NCBI GenBank assembly: GCA_027488415.1
Contig: JAIYBS010000303.1
Location: forward strand, 1 to 8,670
DNA length: 8,670 bases
Source: Planctomycetaceae bacterium
GTDB taxonomy: Bacteria > Planctomycetota > Phycisphaerae > Phycisphaerales > SM1A02
Direction of reading: 5' to 3'
The notes under the pieces are model-generated. The model had not been told where the DNA came from. It did no database searches and saw only the letters and a program-made list of their open reading frames with translations. This document shows, piece by piece, positions 1-4,685 of the stretch (the first letter of the stretch is position 1; the number at the start of each line of letters is the position of its first letter). The position numbers were made by a program, and so were the translations under genes.

Positions 1-2
1 AC

Positions 3-275
3 CATCGGAAGGAGTTCTTCCGTATTCCGCTCGATAAAATCCGATCCGATCTCTCAAGGCTCGGGGTTGAAGCGGAGTGGTCGATGGAATCGGAACTAGA
101 GCCGCTCGAATACCTCGAGACGCGCGAGATCGAGCGCCGGCTGGAGAGTGATCCGAGCGAGCGGGCGAAGTGGTTGAGTCAACAGAAACAGCGATTCGGG
201 GTCCACTCGGCTGAGCAGCCGGCGTGGGCAGCTGCCATTGGGGCGGATTCGCTGGGGTCGGACGAATCGGGCTAA
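3..275 (+). CDS. C-terminal end of an unrecognised protein (5'-truncated by the window edge)
   Basis: The frame is open from the first bases of the window to a TAA at 273-275, giving 90 residues. An internal ATG at 84 could start a 63-residue protein, but the codons before it read smoothly as protein (begins HRKEFFRIPLDKIRSDLSRL), so I take this as the tail of a longer gene. The visible part is charged and probably helical, rich in Glu and Arg (for example LEYLETREIERRLE), with a low-complexity Gly/Ser/Asp end. It has no signal peptide, membrane segment or motif that I recognise, so I assign no function. Codon use is unlike the neighbours: by hand count about 26 of 90 codons end in A or T, whereas the genes from 756 onward end almost always in G or C. 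That fits either a weakly expressed or an acquired gene. Confidence 0.6.
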   Translation, partial: HRKEFFRIPLDKIRSDLSRLGVEAEWSMESELEPLEYLETREIERRLESDPSERAKWLSQQKQRFGVHSAEQPAWAAAIGADSLGSDESG

Positions 276-472
276 TGTGTCGCTGTGAGTGCCATGCGAG
301 GGCATGAACGACGGGCGGTCGCTGAGAGGATCCACGAGCGATGAGAGCCCGTCGCGGCATCGGGGCCATTGGGCCGAGTCCCGCGATTTCTGTCCTGCGT
401 CTCAGAACTCCTCCGACTGCGAGGCTTTTGTTCAGGCCTATGGTCGCAGGCGATACGTTGTCGACCTTTCCC
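276..472. other. Intergenic stretch with no convincing gene
   Basis: This stretch lies between the end of the truncated gene and the terminator of the tRNA. Short open frames exist on both strands, but none has a ribosome binding site or recognisable protein content, and those on the minus strand run through the tRNA gene. The only structures I see are a 5-bp stem with a GAGG loop (293-306) and an 8-bp inverted repeat (309-316 with 347-354, CGACGGGC). Neither is followed by a T-run, so neither is a clear terminator for the upstream gene. Confidence 0.5.
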
Positions 473-508
473 AAAAGCGCAGCAACCGAAGGCCAGGCCT
501 TCGGTTGC
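473..508 (-). terminator. Probable intrinsic terminator of tRNA-Gly
   Basis: A perfect 13-bp inverted repeat, GCAACCGAAGGCC (482-494) and its complement (496-508), starts 9 nt after the 3' end of the tRNA. Read on the minus strand it is followed after a few bases by TTTT (476-473). The innermost pairs must open to form a loop, leaving roughly an 11-bp GC-rich stem. The T-run is short and offset from the stem, so it may be a weak terminator or may mainly protect the 3' end. The position directly behind a tRNA makes termination the best reading. Confidence 0.6.
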
Positions 509-517
509 AAGCTTGAG

Positions 518-589
518 AGCGGGTGAAGGGACTTGAACCCTCGACATCCACCTTGGCAAGGTGGCACTCTACCACTGAGTTACACCCGC
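518..589 (-). tRNA. tRNA-Gly, anticodon GCC
   Basis: The reverse strand folds as a complete cloverleaf. The acceptor stem is GCGGGTG (589-583) paired with CACCCGC, and the discriminator base is T at 518. The D stem is ACTC/GAGT. The anticodon stem is CCACC/GGTGG around the loop TTGCCAA, placing anticodon GCC at 557-555. The T arm is GAGGG-TTCAAGT-CCCTT, with one G-U pair. CCA is not encoded, so it must be added by the CCA-adding enzyme. The product reads GGC and GGU; GGC is the dominant glycine codon in the GC-rich genes of this window. A promoter and a terminator can be seen on either side, so it is probably a single-gene transcript. Confidence 0.97.
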
Positions 590-601
590 AAACGTCCGGT
601 G

Positions 602-640
602 GGGGCGCGCGTGCGCTACTTCGAACATCGCGCGCGCCCC
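602..640. repeat. 10-bp inverted repeat in the tRNA leader
   Basis: GGGGCGCGCG at 602-611 is matched by its exact complement at 631-640, around a 19-nt loop. It lies between the predicted tRNA transcription start (about 649) and the mature 5' end (589), so the precursor RNA would carry a strong hairpin in its 5' leader. In such GC-rich DNA a chance 10-bp match is not very rare, so a function is only possible. Confidence 0.4.
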
Positions 641-655
641 GACTCGGAACGCGGA

Positions 656-684
656 ATTGTACGACAGCCTCCGTCGCCGCGCAA
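656..684 (-). promoter_or_regulatory. Candidate sigma70-type promoter of tRNA-Gly
   Basis: On the minus strand there is a TTGCGC -35-like box (684-679), a 17-bp spacer and a TACAAT -10 box (661-656). The spacing is ideal and the -10 differs from TATAAT at one position, which stands out in GC-rich DNA. The predicted start near 649 would give a leader of about 60 nt before the mature tRNA end. Confidence 0.55.
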
Positions 685-742
685 GTGCCTGCACGGCTTG
701 ATAACTCGCGGGACGTTCGATTTTCGCGCTTCCTAGCGTCAT

Positions 743-748
743 TACGAT
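743..748 (+). promoter_or_regulatory. Possible -10 box of a leaderless start
   Basis: TACGAT at 743-748 fits the TANNNT -10 pattern and lies 7 bp before the ATG at 756. Transcription would therefore start at or next to the start codon. The gene has no Shine-Dalgarno sequence (the bases before it are CCCCCCT), which agrees with leaderless translation. No good -35 box is visible at the right distance, so the call is weak. Confidence 0.3.
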
Positions 749-755
749 CCCCCCT

Positions 756-1913
756 ATGGACCGCCGCATCAACTCGCCCGCGCTCGCGCTCGGCATCTGC
801 TCGCTGCTCATCCCCGTGGTGCTCGCGCTCGGCTCGTGCTGGGCCATGCAGTCGGTGGACGCGCCGCGTGCGGTCGTGGTGATCGCCGTCGCGGAGACCG
901 GCGCGCAGTCCCCGCTCGGCGTGCCCGCCGGCATGGGTGCGGCGCTCGCCTTCGCCTCGGGCGACGGCGCGACGCTCTTTGACGTGCAGCGCGTCGACAC
1001 GCGCAGCGACAACGCCGCCGCCGCGCAGGCCGCCGCCATGGCCGCGAAGGGCGCCTCGATCGCCGTCGGCTTCACCGACAGCGACCCCGCGCTCGCCGCC
1101 GCGCCCGCGTTCACGAAGCGCGGCGTGCCGGTAGTGGTGATCGGCGCCACCGACCCGGCGCTTCCCGCCCGCTGCGGCCCGGGCACGTTCCTCGCGTGCT
1201 TCGGCGACGACGCGCAGGCGATCGCCGGCGCGGAGTTCGGCGCCGCCCGCTTCGGGAAGCGCGCGGCGGTGATCTTCGACTCCCGCCGCGACTACACGCG
1301 CACGCTCGCGGGCTTCTTCCGCACGCACCTCGGCTCCAAGCTCGGCGGCTCGGCCGTCGCCGAGTTCGACCTTGCCTCCGTGGCCGCGCCCGCGATCGCG
1401 CCGCACCTCCTGGAGATGTCGAAGGACATCGACTTCGTCTACGTCGCGCTGCAGCCCGAGCAGGTGGCCGACGTCTTGAAGTCCGTGCGCTCGGCGCTTC
1501 CCTCGATGCCGATCGTCGGCGGCGACGGGCTCGACTTCGAAGGCGTGCTGCAGGTCGCCGGCGCTCCGGCGTCGGGCGTCTTCTACACCACCCATGCGTG
1601 GCTCGGGCAGGGCGCGAGCCCCGAGGCCGCCGCGTTCGCCGCGTCCTACGCGAAGGCGAACGCCGGCATGCAGCCCACCGCGTTCTCCGCGCTCGGCTAC
1701 GACGCCGCGATGCTTGCCGTCGACGCGCGCCGCCGCGCCGGGAGCGACGCGCCCGCGGCCATCGCCGCCGCGCTCGCCGCCACCCGCGACTTCCGCGGCG
1801 TCACCGGCACCATCAGCTACGCCAACGGCCCCGTACCCGCGAAGGACGTGTGGGTGATCGAGGTCAAGGCCGGCACGCGCGCGCTCGCGCAGCGGTGGTC
1901 GCCGGGGCGGTGA
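756..1913 (+). CDS. ABC transporter substrate-binding lipoprotein, LivJ-like family
   Basis: This 385-residue protein resembles the type 1 periplasmic-binding proteins of branched-chain amino acid and amide ABC transporters (Peripla_BP_6 family). It has a hydrophobic signal segment (residues 9-27) ending in a lipobox-like LGS-C, so Cys28 should be lipidated. The two-lobe alpha/beta fold shows as repeated strand/helix units: VVVIAVAETG near 40-49, VPVVVIGATDP near 124-133, then CFGDDAQAIAGAEFGAARFG (148-167) leading into AVIFD, which is the usual lobe-crossing region. The end, YANGPVPAKDVWVIEVKAG (355-373), is also typical. The substrate cannot be read from sequence. It stands alone: no permease or ATPase gene is next to it, the tRNA lies behind it and the next gene is convergent 57 bp downstream. 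It may serve a transporter encoded elsewhere or act as a sensor protein. The ATG at 756 is chosen because the signal peptide begins there; no Shine-Dalgarno sequence precedes it. Confidence 0.87.
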   Translation: MDRRINSPALALGICSLLIPVVLALGSCWAMQSVDAPRAVVVIAVAETGAQSPLGVPAGMGAALAFASGDGATLFDVQRVDTRSDNAAAAQAAAMAAKGASIAVGFTDSDPALAAAPAFTKRGVPVVVIGATDPALPARCGPGTFLACFGDDAQAIAGAEFGAARFGKRAAVIFDSRRDYTRTLAGFFRTHLGSKLGGSAVAEFDLASVAAPAIAPHLLEMSKDIDFVYVALQPEQVADVLKSVRSALPSMPIVGGDGLDFEGVLQVAGAPASGVFYTTHAWLGQGASPEAAAFAASYAKANAGMQPTAFSALGYDAAMLAVDARRRAGSDAPAAIAAALAATRDFRGVTGTISYANGPVPAKDVWVIEVKAGTRALAQRWSPGR

Positions 1914-1970
1914 CCGCAGGTTCCATGCGCGTCTCGCTGGCGTGCCCGGAATCCCCGCGATCGGCTCGCG

Positions 1971-3449
1971 TTACGGCACCGGTCCCCACGCGCCGAGCAG
2001 GATCGCGAGGTCGGCGCCGTCGACGGAGAGGTCGAAGTTCAGGTCACCGGGGCTGTTTTCGACGAGGCCCCGGAACATGCCGACCAGGATTCCGACGTCC
2101 GCGCCGCTGACGACGCCGTCGCCGTTGAGGTCGGGGCTTCGCGGCCCGACGCGCACCGACTCGGTGCGCACCTTGCCCGAGAGCGCGGCGCCCGCGGTGG
2201 GTGCGCCCATCGCGACGTGCCAGCCGGTGGTCACGACGACGGAGCCGAAGGAGGTCTCCGCCTCGCCGGCGTGCATCGACCGGAGCGTCACCTCGCCGGT
2301 GTCGTGGTTGAAGTCGTAGACGGCGACCTTCCCGTCGCGCGCCTCGTCCGCGGCGCTTGATGTTCCGACAACGAGCGTGCCGAGCCGCAGGGAGACCGCC
2401 GCGCCGAAGCCGAGGCACTCGCCCTCGAAGGGCGACGTGATCACGGTCCGCACCGCGTGCGGCGGCGCGGCGTCGAGCACGAAGACCGTGCCCTCGTCCG
2501 CGGGCTGCCCGTACGCGCCGGGCGCCCCCACCACGAGGAACGCGCCGTCGTGGTCCATCGCGCGACCGAAGCCCATCGCCGGCGCCCCCGCGACGACCGG
2601 TGCCGGGAGGGTTCCCTCGTAGAGCGGCTCCGCCCCGGCGGCGCCGAAGACCGCGACCGCGCCGCCGTTGCGGTCGATGCTCGCGAAGACGCGATCGCCG
2701 TCCGTCGCGATCGCCGCGCCGAGCTTGTCGGACGCCGCCGGCTTCGGCATGGTGAACGCCATCGCCTGCTGCCAGCCGACGTCGGTGACGAAGCGGAAGC
2801 TATGCACGCGTCCGGAATCGGCCGCGGTGCCGTTGTCGGCGCCCGGCGAGGACACGAAGACCCGGCTGCCGGAACCGTCGGACGCGGGGCGCACCGCCAC
2901 CGCGCTTCCGAACTGGTCGCCGCCCCGGGTCTCGGGCGTCGGGACGAGCTGCGTTCCGAGGATTCCGACGGGGTTCAGGTAGGTGACGTTGCCGAACACC
3001 TCCGCCTTGCCGCCGCACTCGCGGCCGAGGGGTGCCTGGCTCACCGCGCCGCGGGCGCGCGGCGATCCGGCGACGAGGACCGAGCCCGAGTGCGCGATGG
3101 TGGCGCCGAAGCCTCCGCCGGCCTGCGGCTGCGAGCTCGCGAACATGCCGTTGAACTGCCACTCGAGCGTCACGGAGTCGAAGGTCCACGCCTCGATGAC
3201 GCCGCTCTGTCGGGCGTTCGCCGAGGCGAAGGGTGCGCCCATCCAGATCGTGCCGGTGACGGCACCGAACGAGCTGGCCGTGCTGGTCGGGGCCTGCGCC
3301 GCGGCGATCGCGGCTCCCGCGCACCCCTGCGACTGCGGCGCGATCGGGAAGACGGTTGCCGGGATCCAGTCGGCGGAGGTCGAGGCGCAGAGCGCCACGG
3401 TCAGCGCGGAGGCGGCGGAGGTTCGGAGGTCGAAGGCTGTGTTGCTCAT
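1971..3449 (-). CDS. Secreted FG-GAP (integrin-alpha-like) propeller with dockerin-like C-terminus
   Basis: The protein has 492 residues. Residues 1-26 form a signal peptide with probable cleavage after TSA26. About seven FG-GAP-like repeats follow, each with an 'FGxxv...vxVGaP...G.v.vf' pattern, at roughly 60-90, 114-152, 178-218, 242-268, 293-325, 347-380 and 399-432. Seven repeats match a closed seven-bladed beta-propeller of the integrin-alpha type. The tail carries two dockerin-type calcium loops: DLNGDGVVSGAD (440-451), complete, and DLNFDLSVDGAD (469-480), which keeps the Asp/Asn ligand positions but has Leu for the usual Gly. The protein should be exported and could bind other proteins or surface polymers; the ligand is unknown. 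The ATG at 3449 has AAGGA at 3462-3458, 8 nt away, and that site directly follows the stop codon of the prepilin-like gene, so translation is probably coupled. Confidence 0.87.
   Translation of the reverse strand: MSNTAFDLRTSAASALTVALCASTSADWIPATVFPIAPQSQGCAGAAIAAAQAPTSTASSFGAVTGTIWMGAPFASANARQSGVIEAWTFDSVTLEWQFNGMFASSQPQAGGGFGATIAHSGSVLVAGSPRARGAVSQAPLGRECGGKAEVFGNVTYLNPVGILGTQLVPTPETRGGDQFGSAVAVRPASDGSGSRVFVSSPGADNGTAADSGRVHSFRFVTDVGWQQAMAFTMPKPAASDKLGAAIATDGDRVFASIDRNGGAVAVFGAAGAEPLYEGTLPAPVVAGAPAMGFGRAMDHDGAFLVVGAPGAYGQPADEGTVFVLDAAPPHAVRTVITSPFEGECLGFGAAVSLRLGTLVVGTSSAADEARDGKVAVYDFNHDTGEVTLRSMHAGEAETSFGSVVVTTGWHVAMGAPTAGAALSGKVRTESVRVGPRSPDLNGDGVVSGADVGILVGMFRGLVENSPGDLNFDLSVDGADLAILLGAWGPVP
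2098..2133. repeat. Dockerin-coding repeat, copy 1 (matches 4726-4761)
   Basis: These 36 bases encode the core of the first calcium loop in the FG-GAP protein (LNGDGVVSGAD). They match 4726-4761 in the neighbouring propeller/haem gene at 34 of 36 positions, same orientation. The match reflects a shared protein module with the same codon choices, either from a duplicated or exchanged gene end or from strong constraint plus GC bias. Confidence 0.7.
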
Positions 3450-3457
3450 CGGGTGAT

Positions 3458-3465
3458 TCCTTTCA
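3458..3465 (-). promoter_or_regulatory. Stop/Shine-Dalgarno overlap coupling two genes
   Basis: On the minus strand the sequence reads TGAAAGGA: the TGA stop of the prepilin-like gene (3465-3463) runs straight into the AAGGA ribosome binding site of the FG-GAP gene, 8 nt before its ATG. Ribosomes finishing the first gene would be placed at the start of the second. Confidence 0.65.
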
Positions 3466-4560
3466 CTTCGCCTTCAGGAGGTCGCGCCCGAGGATTCCCT
3501 CGGTCGTCAGGAGGTGCGCGCTGTTTCGGAAGCCGTCGATCGCCTCGTTGGCCCAGACGCCGCCCGCGCCGTACGGCGTGTCGCGGCTCCACAGCCCGTC
3601 GCCCGTCTGCTGCGCCGCCATCTCGTCATCCGCGGCGAAGGTCGACATCGGGACGAACGACCAGTGGCCGTCGTAGAAGATCGCGCCAGGCTGCGACCCG
3701 GGTCCCGCATTGAAGCGGTAGGGGTTCGGGAAGCTCGGCGACCCGGGCTGGGCCAGCGCCGGGGGCTGCTGGCACCACCGCTGCTCCATCAGTCGCGTCT
3801 TGGTGTCGGGGTACGCCGCGATCGACGCCGTGGGCGTGATGTACGCCTGCGGATGGTCGTCCGGTGCGCGGAAGCCGCCGTCGCGCGGCGCCCGGAAGGT
3901 GCCGACGCCCCAGATCGCCGCCGGACTCTGGCCGTAGGTCGAGGTGAATCCTTCGGCAAGGTTCGAGTACTCCGCTGCCGATCCGAACGCAGTGGCCTGG
4001 AGCTTCTGATAGACGAGCTCGTCGTTCGGCGAATAGAACACGGGGTCGTAGAAGCGCGTGGAGATGTACTCGCGCAGTCCGCGTGCGTTGATGAGGGTCC
4101 ACGATCCGAAGCCGGTGGCGAATCCGTTGACCGCACCGGTCGTGCCGCCGATCACCATCGGCATCAGGGCGACCCAGTTCCCGCAGTTGCCCGGATAGGT
4201 CTGGCAACCGGGCCCGATGCCCGGGACCCAGTATCCCCAGAGACCCTCCGAGGCGTCCGTCCCGAGCACGAGGGCCGGCGGACACGCGGAGTTGCGGTAG
4301 TCGGAGCACCCGTTGTAGTGACCCATCGCGTCGTTGGTCTTGGACCACTGTCGGCCGTTCCAGGTGGCCTCGTACGCGCCGCACCCGTCGGCGATCCGCC
4401 GCAGGTTGTTGGCGGACACCATCATGCCCGAGCGGTACGTGCCGCTGCCGAGCATGGGGAGAACGGCAGCGAGCAGGGTCACGAGGACCGCCGCGGCGAT
4501 GGCTGTTTCGAGGATGGTGAACCCGAACTTCCCGGGCCGGCGTGCGTCGGCGTTTCTCAT
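3463..4560 (-). CDS. Prepilin-like protein with type IV pilin/pseudopilin N-terminus
   Basis: I choose the ATG at 4560 (365 residues) over an upstream TTG at 4593, because GGAGGA lies exactly 8 nt before it and because it gives a normal short basic leader. That leader, MRNADARRPGKFG, is followed by FTILE: cleavage after Gly13 would leave Phe at +1 and Glu at +5 (Glu18), the classical prepilin peptidase signal. A hydrophobic helix follows (19-37). Next comes SANNLRRIADGCGAYE (49-64), similar to the conserved Cys/Asn-Asn-Leu region after the helix in the H-x9-DG/DUF1559 pseudopilins of Planctomycetota. Near the end, FNAGPGSQPGAIFYDGHW (283-300) corresponds to the H-x9-DG motif but lacks the His. 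The globular part has cysteines (60, 85, 93, 119, 126, 263) that may form disulfides after export. It probably sits in the inner membrane or assembles into a pilus-like fibre, and is made together with the FG-GAP protein 13 bp downstream. Confidence 0.88.
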   Translation of the reverse strand: MRNADARRPGKFGFTILETAIAAAVLVTLLAAVLPMLGSGTYRSGMMVSANNLRRIADGCGAYEATWNGRQWSKTNDAMGHYNGCSDYRNSACPPALVLGTDASEGLWGYWVPGIGPGCQTYPGNCGNWVALMPMVIGGTTGAVNGFATGFGSWTLINARGLREYISTRFYDPVFYSPNDELVYQKLQATAFGSAAEYSNLAEGFTSTYGQSPAAIWGVGTFRAPRDGGFRAPDDHPQAYITPTASIAAYPDTKTRLMEQRWCQQPPALAQPGSPSFPNPYRFNAGPGSQPGAIFYDGHWSFVPMSTFAADDEMAAQQTGDGLWSRDTPYGAGGVWANEAIDGFRNSAHLLTTEGILGRDLLKAK

Positions 4561-4568
4561 GATGTCGG

Positions 4569-4574
4569 TCCTCC
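4569..4574 (-). promoter_or_regulatory. Strong ribosome binding site that fixes the prepilin start
   Basis: GGAGGA on the minus strand, 8 nt before the ATG at 4560. It decides between that ATG and the TTG at 4593, which has no such site. The 125-bp gap it belongs to (4561-4685) shows no strong promoter. Confidence 0.75.
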
Positions 4575-4643
4575 AGGATCCCGGACTCGTCAAGAGAAGT
4601 TACGCCGACTGCGGGCGGATTGATCGCGGGATCCCATCGGATT

Positions 4644-4656
4644 CGGCAAATTGCCG
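4644..4656. promoter_or_regulatory. 13-bp palindrome upstream of the prepilin-like gene
   Basis: CGGCAAATTGCCG is a perfect palindrome (6+1+6) in the gap between the propeller/haem gene and the prepilin-like gene, about 84 bp before the prepilin start. It could be an operator for a dimeric regulator. The arms are too short and close for a good terminator hairpin and no T-run follows. Chance occurrence is possible. Confidence 0.3.
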
Positions 4657-4685
4657 TCGCTGAACAGCCGGGAGCCGCGGGTCGT

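Noticed and set aside
272..559. Short minus-strand open frame with a plausible-looking N-terminus
   Set aside because: Its first codons are the tRNA-Gly sequence itself, and no ribosome binding site or protein motif is present.
438..1595. A 385-codon open frame on the minus strand
   Set aside because: It runs through the tRNA gene and opposite the substrate-binding lipoprotein; its composition is Arg/Gly/Ala-rich with no recognisable motif.
1956..1970. Small hairpin CGCGA-TCGGC-TCGCG between the convergent genes, considered as a shared terminator
   Set aside because: The stem has only 5 bp and no T-run follows on either strand; chance is likely at this GC content.
2457..3713. A 418-codon open frame on the plus strand
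   Set aside because: It lies opposite the FG-GAP gene and its translation is Arg-rich low complexity; the minus-strand protein has a signal peptide, seven repeats and calcium loops.
4561..4593. TTG start at 4593 for the prepilin-like protein
   Set aside because: It would add 11 residues, has no ribosome binding site, and would read through the strong GGAGGA that serves the ATG at 4560.
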